Source: Elgaria multicarinata webbii | Lineage: Eukaryota > Chordata > Lepidosauria > Squamata > Anguidae | NCBI RefSeq assembly: GCF_023053635.1 | Contig: NC_086178.1 | Span: 91,124,226 to 91,188,225, forward strand | Length of the DNA: 64,000 nt | Direction of reading: 5' to 3' | Shown: piece after piece, positions 21,392-32,300 of the stretch | Layout: each line of letters opens with the position of its first letter | Numbering within the stretch: position 1 is the stretch's first letter | The notes under the pieces: generated by a model | What the model was told of the DNA's origin: nothing | Databases searched by the model: none | Seen by the model: only the letters and a program-made list of their open reading frames with translations | Made by a program: the position numbers and the translations under genes

Positions 21392-21606
21392 TAGGGTGAC
21401 CCTATGGAAAGGAGGACAGGGCTCCTGTATCTTTAACAGTTGTATAGAAGAGGGGATTTCAGCTGGTGTCATTTGTATGCATGCATCACCTGGTGAAATT
21501 CCCTCTTCATCACAACAGTTAAAAGCTGCAGGAGCCCTGCCCTCTTTTGTATCTGGTCAGTCTAGTATAGCTCCTGCGGCTTTAACTGTACAACTGTTAA
21601 AGCTAA
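21392..21606. mobile_element. Family C element (copy 3), right end lost
   Basis: The left end TAGGGTGACC and body ('cagggctcctgtatctttaa', 'ccctcttcatcacaacagtt') match copy 2. The right terminus is degraded, and no matching target duplication is found. Confidence 0.65.
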
Positions 21607-24490
21607 AGGGGTAACAAATGCTTCAGGGCTCTTGGGAACCCAAAGAGAATGCTGCTCACAGTAGCTAGTTCACTTCTATAGTCTTCGGTCCTTTTGATCA
21701 CCCTCCCTTGGGGTGGATAGTCTTGCTGTGCATCTGCACTGGGTATGAACAGAAGGTCATAAAATCCCTCCTGGTTTGCAGCAGAATTGCCTGTCCTCAA
21801 AGGAGGCGGCCTGGGTCTCTGTATGTCCTGATGCTCCAGACATGCCCGCTCCCACTCAGGAGGCCCTGCCCATAACATGGCTCACAGAGAAACACGGATT
21901 GGGCTCCACTGAGGCTGTGTACTACTGCTAACTTAAGGCCTTGGGGCATTTAACATATATTTACAAAAGCACAATCCTGTCTACAATGAAAACCAGGGCC
22001 TGTGTGAATGCATTAATGGGTGGGGTCGAAAAGGAGGAAGAATACATTCACAAAGGATGGTTTGGGTTTGATAAATTGCTCCAAGCGCCTCTCAGTCCAA
22101 GATGGAGAAGAGATGCTAGAGCATTACGCCCTCACTGGCTGGTTAATAATAATAATAATGATCAGTGCCTGGTAGGAACATAGGAAGTTGCCTTAAACCA
22201 AGTCAGAAAATGAGCCCATTAAACTCCATTTGCTCTGCACTGACTGGCAGTGGCTCTCCAAGGTTTCAAATGGGGGGGGGGTCTTTCCCAACCTTTCTTG
22301 GGATTATTCCTGGGACTTTTTGCATGCAAAGCATGAACTTTAGTACTTCACCATCGTTTTTGGCCTGCTGATCAGTGGTTGGCAGACAATAAGTTAATGT
22401 TCTTGTTCCACAAAGACGCCATAAAGGAGTACAGAACTGTCAGGTATTAGGTACTGTGCAAATATGACAGCTTGTAACTAACCAGTTTTCTTTTAATTGC
22501 CTCTCGGTTCACCCATTAAGCTCTGTATTTACTTGGAAGGGAACGCTCACTCTCAGGAATGGAGTGGCACTTATGACACCAGCCCTAGCAGCCATCTTGA
22601 TCTCTGTTGTGAGTAAGTACCAGGGGACTACCATGCCAAACCTCTGAACTGAAGAGATGAGAGGTGGAAGGACAGCCTCCTCTAAACTTACTCCCAGCAC
22701 AGAAACAAGGCTCTGAGATCTGCAGTAAGGCGTTTGTGGAACTGAACCATCAGCTCTCAGATGGAGGGAGCCCAACAAGTCAACTGAACAATAGAAAGTG
22801 AAGGACTTGCCATAGTTTTAAGAGGTCTGATCACGACCAGCTACAGTTCCTCCGGAAAGTCTCTCACAGAGACAAAGTGACACATATTCCTTCAGCCCAT
22901 GCAACATTAGGTCTATGTTGGAATGGATTCTTTTTCCTCTGTAGTGGGATTCCACCATAATTAGATGCGAGCAGGCCCTGTGTGCTATGCATGAAAAGCA
23001 ATGACTTAATGTGTCACAATGTCCAGCGTTTTACATCCATACCAAAGAGAGAAGCAGATTTTTAGCTCTCTTATCACCTCATCCATTCTTTTCTAGCTGC
23101 GCTTGGCAGTATTCTGCTTTACCTTTTCAGATTACCCAGAACCTCCTTTTTCCTGCAGCAGTGCTAAGCACCAAGGGAAAGATGCTGCAAGGAGAGAGCC
23201 AAGAACACTGTTACCACCAAGAGCGCCATCAGAAAAGCGTTTTATTGCACACTCATTATTGGGCACTCGTGGATTTCGTGGGTCCCTCTCACAACATCAT
23301 CTGCCTCCTGTGCCCCTTCCACCCCTTCTAGCCTTCTTCATGCCACAAAAAACCACCCCAGTAAGTCTGAAAAAATTAAGACAGCAGTTGCTGCTATCGC
23401 CTGCTGTATGCAGGAGAAGCAGCGTGATTAAAACAGCCCACTGAATGGGCCATGTGCGCGATGTTTACTTCCTCTTTCAAAAGAGGAAGTAATGAGGGAT
23501 AAATGTATGGGCGGAGAAGCGACGGTAGGCAAACGGGATTACCCCCTGTGTGATGACACTCCAAGTGTTGTCTATGATGCACAGTTGCTTCCAGATGGAA
23601 GACTCCTAGCACTAGCAATCAGAAAGCATTATTCACACCATTCTATCTTTTTCTTTTTAATGGATTTTCTGCAGTAAGAAAAAAGCATGGGTAGACTTCT
23701 GTGAATGAGGCAGAGCAATGGAGCCATAAAAGCCTTGTCTGGAAACGCTCACTGAGACAACTGCATCAAGGAAACGGTGGAGGATATCTTTTTTTTTTTT
23801 TGCAAACAGGTTCATATGTATAAAAGGTTTATACTGCAGTTTGCAATTGCCAGGGAGTAGGGAAGTCCATTGACATTAAAGGGATCCAGTTTAAATGCTA
23901 TGCTGGAGATACTGTGAGCCAAGTCTCTGCCTCTCACTGCAATCAGTTTTTGCTTACCGCACAACTGGAAGATGTCTGGTTATCATAGCAGTTAATACTT
24001 AAGAGGGAGCTGGAATTTCCTATTCATTTCTGGACAGACAAATCCAGTCATTCTTGTGCTGTAACCTTGTCTAGTGTTACAATGTATAAGAGTTTTGTAT
24101 ATATGAGATTTGGAGCTTTTAAAAATATTTATTAACTTGGTTGCTTTTCATTCCCCCCTCCCTTTGTTTAGGGAAGAGGGGGAGTTAATATTTGTAAAGG
24201 GCTGGTGTTGGTTTCTTTTTGAAAGATGAGAAATACATCCTATGGGTAACTCAACTTGGCTGAGTGGTTATTGAAAAGAGGGCAGAGGTATTAGCAGAAA
24301 TGGTAGACCATCAAAGTCCACCCAAAGTTGTCCAACCCAATAATATGGGTATCTTAGGACCCATTTACACTTGCTACAGGTTGCATTAGGGGATTAGAAC
24401 ATAAAATGTCCTGCTGGATCAAACAAAAGATAAATTGATTTAGGATGAAATCCTACACACCTTTAGAGAGAAAAATGTCAAAGAAAAGGT
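21607..24490. other. Intergenic stretch with few recognisable repeats
   Basis: Contains a 'ggaagttgcctta' repeat fragment (22175-22370) and a copy of the family F repeat (23575-23765). The AT-rich remainder at 23800-24250 includes 'tttaaaaatatttattaac'. No gene is recognised. A distal ADAMTS14 3' UTR end cannot be excluded. Confidence 0.4.
23575..23765. repeat. MITE-like repeat, family F (copy 1)
   Basis: Begins 'gttgcttccagatggaagac' and ends 'ataaaagccttgtctggaaa', which are inverted. The interior 'ctttttaatggattttctgcag' is shared with 52586-52817. Confidence 0.5.
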
Positions 24491-24505
24491 CCTTAGCTAA
24501 TTAAT

Positions 24506-25162
24506 AGGACTGTGCTCCGCTTTGGTTCTTAGAACCGATAGTGGAGCGGCCTGATTCACCTCCAACAAAGACGGCGACGGAATGGGTCGGGGGAGCTACG
24601 GATCGAGACCAAGCGGATCCTTCGCCTCGATCCGGAGCTCCAAAAAAAAAAGGTAAGTGTGGTGGGAGGGGGGCTTACCTGGCGGTGGCGCAGTCCATGT
24701 GGCGACGGCCGCAGAGCCAGGTAAGGGGGCAGGAGGGCTTACCTGCCTCCATTGCGGTCCAGTGGCAGCTTCAACTGAGGCCCAGGCCTCAAACCAGAAG
24801 ACCAGGCCGCAGCAGCCTGGTCTTCCGATTTGAGGCCTGGGTCTCAGTTGAAGCCGCCGCCGGACTGCGATGGAGGCAGGTAAGGGGGGAGGGGGTCTTA
24901 CCTGGCACCACCACCACAGTCTGTGCGGCGACGGCAGCAGAGCCAGCTAAGGGGGCAGAAGGGAGGGGGGCTTACCTGCCTCCGTCGCGGTCCGGTGGCG
25001 TTTGATTTTCAATGCAAGTGGGGGGAACATGGAGTTCCAATCTGGATCCGGAGTCCCGCAGCGGAGTGGAGCATAGGCGGATCAACGCGGGGCAGAGCAG
25101 ACCTGATCTGGAAGTTGTGCATCGGGATCCAGAGCGGACCGTGGGGTCTGTGCACAGCCCTA
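24506..25162. mobile_element. GC-rich 657-bp DNA element with internal hairpin
   Basis: Very GC-rich island. Its short inverted ends AGGACTGTGC and GTGCACAGCCC are flanked by the 9-bp direct repeat CTAATTAAT (24497-24505 and 25163-25171, one base of play on the right). The interior repeats 'cttacctgcctcc' and 'ggaggcaggtaag' blocks, including a large hairpin at 24738-24884. The 9-bp duplication would suit a Mutator-like element, but no transposase is present. The 154-codon open frame in it is not supported as a gene. Confidence 0.6.
24738..24884. repeat. 147-bp near-perfect inverted repeat
   Basis: The arms starting CTTACCTGCCTCCATTGCGG and ending ACTGCGATGGAGGCAGGTAAG pair across about 70 bp each, around a centre at AGGCCGCAGCAGCCTGG. 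It lies inside the GC-rich element. Confidence 0.85.
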
Positions 25163-25171
25163 CTAATTAAT

Positions 25172-25280
25172 GCATTGGTGTGGGCATAGGAGAGGAGCCA
25201 CTCCTTTAAATAACTTGCTGGGCCTTTAAGAGCTTTAAAAGCCCAAAACAGCACTTTGAGCTGGGCCTGGAAACACACCA
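25172..25280 (-). mobile_element. L2-type LINE reverse-transcriptase fragment
   Basis: The reverse strand encodes FQAQLKVLFWAFKALKGP, then YLKEWLLSY, equivalent to the [22 protein letters not shown] segment of the LINE at 14391-15230. It is a short, old fragment immediately beside the GC-rich element. Confidence 0.65.
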
Positions 25281-26384
25281 GACTTCTTTAAACAGAGGGC
25301 AGTCCTCAGTGGTATCCCTCAAACGGAAGACTGTCCTCGCTTAATCCACCCACAACCCTCTCTCTCCTTCGTCTGCTCTTTCCAATTTTTCACTTGAGAC
25401 ATCCTAGGAAGGAACTGGGGCCTTCATGGGCTAGCGAAGGAAAGATTGGGTGGTGCTCTAAGGGGCCTTTGTCCCACCCCCCACACACGCAAGCTTCTCC
25501 CCGGGGGACCTGGGATGGAGAGGGAGAAGCTCCTTTTGGCTGCAGCAGCATCCCTTTGGAATGCCAGCATCTCTGTAGTTTCACAGCCCAAGCACAACCC
25601 CTGCCTTGTCCTCAGCCAAGCCTTCTCCCACATGTTGAGCTGGATGGGTTATGGACAAGAGCTATGCCTCAGAGCAGCCACAACAGACGAGCAACCTGTG
25701 CGAGGCTCCTTGGTGCACTGTTTCCTCCTCACTCCACCTTGCCTTGCCTTTTGGGCGAGGCATGAGGGGCCAAGCGGAGCCCCAGAATGGCTGGGTGAAG
25801 GACACCCAGAAGACATACCTCTTCCGCTTCGTCCCTTCCTCAGTGGGAAAGAGGAGGGGTGAATCCCACCAAACAACAGCTGGAGCAAGCAACGTGCAGG
25901 CAGAAGAAAGCTCTCTAGAGGTGTCTGTGGCCATTTCAGATGGCTGAGAGCCAAACTACACGTTATGCTAAGTATGTAGCTTGTAGCTGAGGTTTGTCGT
26001 ACTTTTTTACTCTAATGCAAGCACACTCCAGGAGGTTAAACATCTCTCCCACCATCCCCCCTAAAAAAAATGCCTCGGGGGGAGGGGAATTAAAAAGAAA
26101 GAAAAATAAGTCTCCTTTGGCATCAGTCTGAAACCCAGGGTTCACAAGAAGATACAAAATCAAAAGGTAGAGGTAACCTTTACTGCTCTGCCCTGGCTCA
26201 GGTGACATAGCTGGTAGCTATGGGTCCACCAGCCCAAACTGGAGAGAGCTATCACAAGGTCCAATTCTGCACCCTCAGCTATGTATGTTGCAGTTGACAG
26301 TCTGGAGGTTGACTGGCGCTGGCTTGCTGAAGCAGTTTGTCCATTCACACAAGGACCTGTTTGCCTTCCTGCTCTCTAGGCACT
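25281..26384. other. Intergenic stretch with GC-rich shadow frames
   Basis: Open frames of 90-138 codons occur on both strands at 25390-25960. They overlap each other, have no known motif and show no splice structure. I see no gene. Confidence 0.5.
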
Positions 26385-26387
26385 TAA

Positions 26388-26762
26388 TGCCTTTCTACAC
26401 TAGGCTTTCATTGTGCACTTCTGACTGCTCACTTATGATAGTTTGCAGTCCTTTACATGATGCCATTATCCTCCAGGGCCTCTCCTGTACTTTGTGAGCA
26501 TTATTACGGTTCATTCCTTAACAAGGAAAGTGTGGTATTTCCCCCCTGAATGGCCTCTATAAGGCCATAGAGCCCACATATAATTGTGGATTTACATTAT
26601 ACCACAGCTTCACCTAGTGGTTGTATAATGGAACATAAAGTCAGCGAAAGAAACCCTCCTGAAAAAAAAAGTGTAAAGGAGCCAATCTTAAACCTACGAA
26701 GAATCGAGAAGCAGAAATCTCAGTGATAGTGCAGGTTAAAAGCTTCATGTAGAAAACCCCTA
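26388..26762. mobile_element. Probable MITE, family G
   Basis: The ends 'cctttctacactaggctttc' and 'aaaagcttcatgtagaaaac' are imperfect inverted repeats with 'tgcact' on both sides. A related end occurs at 28065-28100 ('gtgcacaataaaaacctcat'). Confidence 0.45.
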
Positions 26763-27904
26763 TTAATAGGATTTGTAGCACATTTTGAAAAACCCTTCAC
26801 TGGGTGATAATTCAGAAGGGCCACTGGAGGTACAGATATCCAGTCTGGCCTATAGCTGAGCACTTGAAAGTCTTGCTGATTACAACAGGAGAGTTAATTA
26901 TGTGCTTCCATTGAATTCTCCTAATGCATTCAATGGAATATAGAAGTATTTAACTGTGGCTTGATCACACCCTCGGTAACACGAGGAGTGATCAAGCTGC
27001 AGAGTTTTTGGGTCTCACTAGAGTTTTGGGCTATGCTCACTAGCACATTCTCACCTCCTCCTTAAACTTCATTCACAGAGGGCTGATTAATCCATCACTG
27101 GTGTGACAGTCTTTTCTAATAAATGAACTTGGCTCGATTTTTTTTAATCACCATTTGTTTTATACCAGAAAGCCATTTTATACAAATCATGTCATTGCTA
27201 CTAGATTTTTTTTCTTTTTGCCAGGCACATCTTTGCTGTCTTCCTTTTAACTAAATGCAATTTATCTGCATAGAGGTCTTAGTAAATAGACACATAAATA
27301 ATACAGTTGGAATACTGCAATGATTTGGTGACTTGATAGATGCTATAGTATTGCTTCTTCTAAGACGTTGATTGGCCATCATTTCCCCCTTTCTCCCATC
27401 TATTTATTCAATATATTTGTGTATGGGCTTAACTAATTGTCTACTGAAGATTTCATTTTTCATTTCCCACAACACAGAATAGCTCAGTTTAATGACCTAG
27501 ATTAAATACTGCTTCTCATAAAGCTGCTCACTAAACAATCACAATTTCCTTGAAAGAGCAATCAATCTAGTTATCCATCCACACAACTCTACCAACTGTA
27601 TGTAGGGCACGTCTGTATGTGCCTTTTTATCCCGCAGCTTTACCAGGGATTCTGCTTCTGGATTCTTTGAGGGATTAAGATCAGCTCCTTTACATGTGCT
27701 TTTTCTGGAGTTTTTCTTTCTCTGCCTTTATATATGTTTCATTATACAGTCACTAGATGGTGCTGTGGAATTGCACAATTACACCAAGGGTTTAATGGTG
27801 TCATTCAGGATATGCTAGAGTTTCCCTTTTAAGAACCCCACGCCCTGCGGTGAATGTGAAATCACGAGCACACAACCATGAATGTGATATCATGATTACA
27901 CTTC

Positions 27905-28075
27905 CCTGTGCCTGTTTGCATTCTCCTTCCCTCTTTATTGTTTACTACAACTTTATTAGATTGTAAGCCTATGCGGCAGGGTCTTGCTATTTACTGTGTT
28001 ATCTGTACAGCACCATGTACATTGATGGTGCTATATAAATAAATAATAATAAATAATAATAATGAGTGCACAATA
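27905..28075 (+). mobile_element. L2-type LINE 3' end
   Basis: Contains 'tgtaagcctatgcggcaggg', the terminal hairpin 'acagcaccatgtacattgat' and an (AAT)n tail. This is the same 3' end as the LINE at 49500-50037. Confidence 0.7.
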
Positions 28076-28208
28076 AAAACCTCATGTAGAAAGGCTCATA
28101 GGTTGCTTTGCAGAGCTACATATGCAGAAATGGCAAGGAGCTCTTCCAGTTTTTGAGTCTTTATGTGTTATGGGCAAAGATGGCACCAAGAAGTGGCATA
28201 TAGATTGA

Positions 28209-28330
28209 AACAGGCTTCCCCAACTTGGTGCCCTCAAGATGTTTTGGACTGCAAGTTCCAGCATTCCTGAATATTTGCTATGCTGACTGGGGTTGATGGG
28301 AGTTGAAGTCCTAAACATCTGGAGCCACTC
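28209..28330. mobile_element. hAT-like MITE, family A (copy 5), 3' end lost
   Basis: Starts 'ggcttccccaacttggtgcc'. The second arm 'gttgaagtcctaaacatctg' is present, but the right terminus is gone. Confidence 0.65.
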
Positions 28331-28353
28331 TGCATAGTTAATGAACTACCATG

Positions 28354-28500
28354 GCTGTGTTCAGACAACACAATAACCCATCCTCTGGAAAATGTGCTGT
28401 GTTCAGACAACACACTAACCCATGGTTCAATAAACAACCCACGGTTCAAACCAACCCACACTCAACCACTGAGTGCGGGTTAGCATGTTGTGTTTTAACA
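28354..28500. mobile_element. Family E element
   Basis: Contains 'gtgttcagacaacacactaa' and the inverse 'ttagcatgttgtgttttaac', the termini of the TGTTCAGACAACAC family, in a partly duplicated copy. Confidence 0.55.
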
Positions 28501-29230
28501 GCCCCGAGGAATTAGGGATCTTTGGATCATAAAGGTAAAGTTTTAAATAGTATGCTAAATATTAAAATTAGATCCCCATCGTATTGAATACTGCAGCTAT
28601 CCATCCTGAACAGCTGTGTGTAACCTGTCAAAAGCAGCTCCATTACATCTTTTACTCCCATTGGCAGTGATCACTTGGTCAGAAGTTTTATCAAGGATCT
28701 TTTCACTCCCCTGCCCGGCACAAAACCTGGCAGCCCTATCTTAGGTCCTCTTAGGAGAAGGAATTTCTCCCAGCGGCGGCATACACTTTGTACTCACCAG
28801 AGGTCAGTGATGCTCTATGGGTTGTGTGTTTAAATCCCAGATATGTGGAGCTAGCTCATTATCAGCCTCCTTTAGAATGTAACCGATGCATATGTTTTAT
28901 CAACCAACAGGTTAAGGACCACATCCTATTGAAATCAATGGCAAACTTCCTATTGATATCAATGGTGGCGGATTGCAGCCTTAATAATTTAGTATGGCTA
29001 TATAATGCCCCCATAAAGTCCATCAAAGTGATTGATAAACCTTCGCCTAATTCTTCATGGGAAATCCCCAGCCACAAGCACAAATAATATTTACAGGCAA
29101 TCCAATGCATGTATATGCAGAAGTAAAAAGCCTCTAGATTAACCACTTTGAATTTTGATGTAGGTCAGGTCAGGCATTGGTGGAAAAAGGAGGAGCAGCA
29201 AATCCAAGCTGAGGACAGAGTGATGCTACT

Positions 29231-29236
29231 TTTATT
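29231..29236 (-). promoter_or_regulatory. Poly(A) signal of the MTTP-like gene, 5 nt after the stop
   Basis: On the reverse strand the stop codon is followed by GAAC and then AATAAA. Cleavage 10-30 bases later would leave a 3' UTR of only about 25-40 nt. No other AATAAA occurs on this strand for the next kilobase. Confidence 0.6.
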
Positions 29237-29240
29237 GTTC

Positions 29241-29382
29241 TCATGTCTCTGCAAGCAGTATTTTGCACATTTCAGAGTTGGCTGGGTATAAGGCAAATTC
29301 ACGTCCAGGGATGGTGGTGCCCCTCCCTTTGCGGACAGTGCTGTTTTGGTTTGCAGAAGATTCTGAGACCAAGAAGTTTTCT
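29241..29382 (-). CDS. MTTP-like exon 18 (C-terminus)
   Basis: The acceptor is cctcacag. It encodes RENFLVSES and onwards to GREFALYPANSEMCKILLAE-T-stop. It aligns with human GCEFPLHQENSEMCKVVF but ends seven residues after the Met-Cys, lacking the human tail of about ten further residues. Human C866 is Arg here (R864), while C878 is kept (C876). A sequon NST lies at 850. Confidence 0.92.
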
Positions 29383-32300
29383 CTGTGAGGAGAGAGGGTG
29401 GGGAAACAACAACAAAGCCCAACAGATATTAGCATCTACAGGATGGTTTCTGAGCTTGCAGTGTCTAGATACATGCAAAAACATCTCATTGGAACAGGTC
29501 AACCATGTGACTGGCTTGGAGATGGTCCTGTGGTGTGAAGGGGGATTCTGGCCTGGATGTGCCATCGATCCACAGAATGATCTAAAGTGGTCTTCCCCTA
29601 TCCTGGTGCCCCCCTCCAAATATGTTGGACTGATACTCCCAGAATTCCTAGCTGAGAAGGCTGGGAACTGCAAACCAACACCTCTTGAGGGCACCAGGAT
29701 TGGAGAAGGCTGACCTAAAGCAAATTGCACTGTGGGAAAACCCGTCCTGGCAAACCATTTCCCCAAATATCCTCCCACATGAGTCACTCTGAGAACCATC
29801 TTGAGTATGTAAAAATCAGAGTTCAGCTGGTTGTTAAAAGCTTTACTTTCATCCGCTATGAAATATAGCCTTCGGGAAATTGTTAGTCTAGCTTCCCCCT
29901 TGAATGGCAAATGCTGCGTCAGTATTGTTCTTTTCGTTAGATGGCACACAAAACTTCATAGTTTTCTTCTATGAAAACTGATATATATTGGGAAGAATTC
30001 TATCTCAGTGAACTCTTGGCAGCTCGCAGTAGGTTGTGTGTGCATGTTTGTGTGTGTGTTTTAACATAGGGATCTGCAACAAAAGTTGCAGCGTGGAATG
30101 CTCCTGTTTGGGATTCCAGCCTGCCAGCTATGTCCTCTTCCAGGATACTCCATTCCACCACCACCACCACCACTGAGCAGTCGGTTAGTATTCCTTGCCT
30201 ACCGAGCATCCTCACTGAGCTGTTTTTGGTTCTCCCCATCATCTCCTTAGGATTTTTTTCTCCCTATAGATGTTTTGTACCTCTGAAAATCTTGGGGTTC
30301 CCCCAAGCCTGCTGACACCTCCCTTTTGTGTGTGCATGGTGCCATTTTGGCTCCACTCAGAGAATGTGTTTGCTATTAATATTCAGGATTGGAACCTATC
30401 TGCAGTCTCCTTTCACAGGAACATGTCAGCCAAAGACAGTGAAGGTGTGGGCCCTGGTGAAGTTATACTAAGGATGTATACAATATGAAAGCTCAAGAAC
30501 CTACTATGTTGAAGGAAGATATGGAGGACATCACGTGATTCTTTTCCCTCCCTAGGGCTGATGCTAAGCCTGCAGGCAATGTTCTGCTTCACACCTCTGA
30601 CGTGGACGAAGTTGCCAAGGCCTCCTTCTGAGAACAAGGGTGTCTTCTCGATAAGCAAAGACTCTTGCTCATCAGCTTGAATGAACCCTGGGAACATTGC
30701 CAAGGGCTTCTGATGTCATACAGAGCGACAGCAATCTGCTCTGGGTCTATTCATGTCAAGAGGCACCCATGTAAGATTTATCAGCGAGAACAGTGATGTT
30801 ATGGCTGATGGGGAATCAATCTTGGCACACGATGCAGCAGTTACGGTGCCACGGAAAGGATTTATCACCACAGCACTGTAAAATAAGCCAGTGGTGGGTT
30901 TTTTTTTTTTACATGGGGCTCCTCAAGGCTCCTTAGGCTAACATCAGGTCTGTCTTTGGCCTAGGTTTCCGTTAACCTTCTGGGGACTTTCCTAGATTGT
31001 GGCTCTAAGAGAACTTGTATTAGCTCAAATGGTGGGTGTTCTATTTATTATCGCTTGTTACCAAATACAAGTGCGGAGGCAGCTGTGTTGATTTCTTCCT
31101 TCCTTTATCTCTCTCTCTCCAGTGAAGAAACAGCTTGTCCTAGTTCTCTAATGAGTGCAACAATGGAACGTGTGTTTGCCAACACCTGTTTATCTAATTT
31201 ACATGTAATATATTTAGATGTACACTCCAAAAGAGTGAGAAGAGAGCCTGTGGGCCTTTCATGAAGGCACAGTTACCACCCATTCTGCTGTGGTTCCTTT
31301 CTCCGTGAGGATATATTCCTTTCTCCTTGAGGAAAGGGTAATGTTAAGATGGCCTCAGAAACTACTTTGAATGACGACCAAAATAAAGGACAGTGTGGTG
31401 GGGCAGAGAGTATTATCTCAAAGCTGTCCCTGGGCATGTCTAGACCTGCTGATATCCTGGAGATTGCCCCGGGATCATCCCTATGCGTCCACATGATGCA
31501 CATGGGATCCCAGGGGCAGGGAGGGATGATCTCACCCTTGACCCAGGATATTGGCCTACCCTTTAATCCCAACTTTTCCCATGGTCTCAGGCTCGTCCCG
31601 AGACCACGGGACGTGTGGCCGGCCGGCCTGGTTTGTCCCGGCTCCTCACGAGAAGCCGGGACCAGGGCACCCCCATCGGGGGTGGGATGGGGGAGCAGGA
31701 ATTTTTTTTAAACAACAACAACAACCCACTTGCTTTTGCGATCGAGCACTCGTACGCTCTTTTCTGATTAAAAAAAAGGCCTCCTGGGACATCGCATGCC
31801 ATATGTAGGCTGAGGGGGTGGATCTCGTGAGCATAATACCACGGGATCCTCTCCCCTCCCTCCCAGAAAGCTGGGAGGTCTAGACATGCCCCCTGTTTCT
31901 TCAGTAATGATTGATTCATTCTCTCTCCCCTGCACCCTCCAATCAGTGTGAGGGTAATGTGGCTCTCTGTGATGACATGATGCAATCACATCTGATTGGC
32001 TATGTGTAGGGATGTACAGATTGTGTACAATCCATTCTGTCTGTGTTTTTCTGATTGCCAGGCATGTTTCATTCTGTCATTTCCACATCAATGGAATCTG
32101 TTTTTTTCCCCCAGTTTCTGAATTTGTGCAAATGCACAATTTCCCCCCAAATGCACAAATTCTTCCAAAATGTGTGTTTTCACACTTTAGCAATGGAGGG
32201 GAGGGTGATATGATTTTTTGGCCATAGGGGGATTTGGGGGGGCATTTTTTAATGATTCCCCCCCCCCATAAAATTCCTGAAGGTTAGGAAAATGGACCGC

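Noticed and set aside
24541-25005. 154-codon GC-rich open frame
   Set aside because: It is composed of the repeated hairpin blocks of the GC-rich element; both strands are open because of composition.
25390-25954. Overlapping 90-138-codon open frames on both strands
   Set aside because: No known motif, no splice support, and opposite strands are equally open, as expected of a GC-rich stretch.
29299-29949. 216-codon reverse open frame
   Set aside because: It overlaps the last MTTP-like exon in another frame and runs through a family A element. No known domain.
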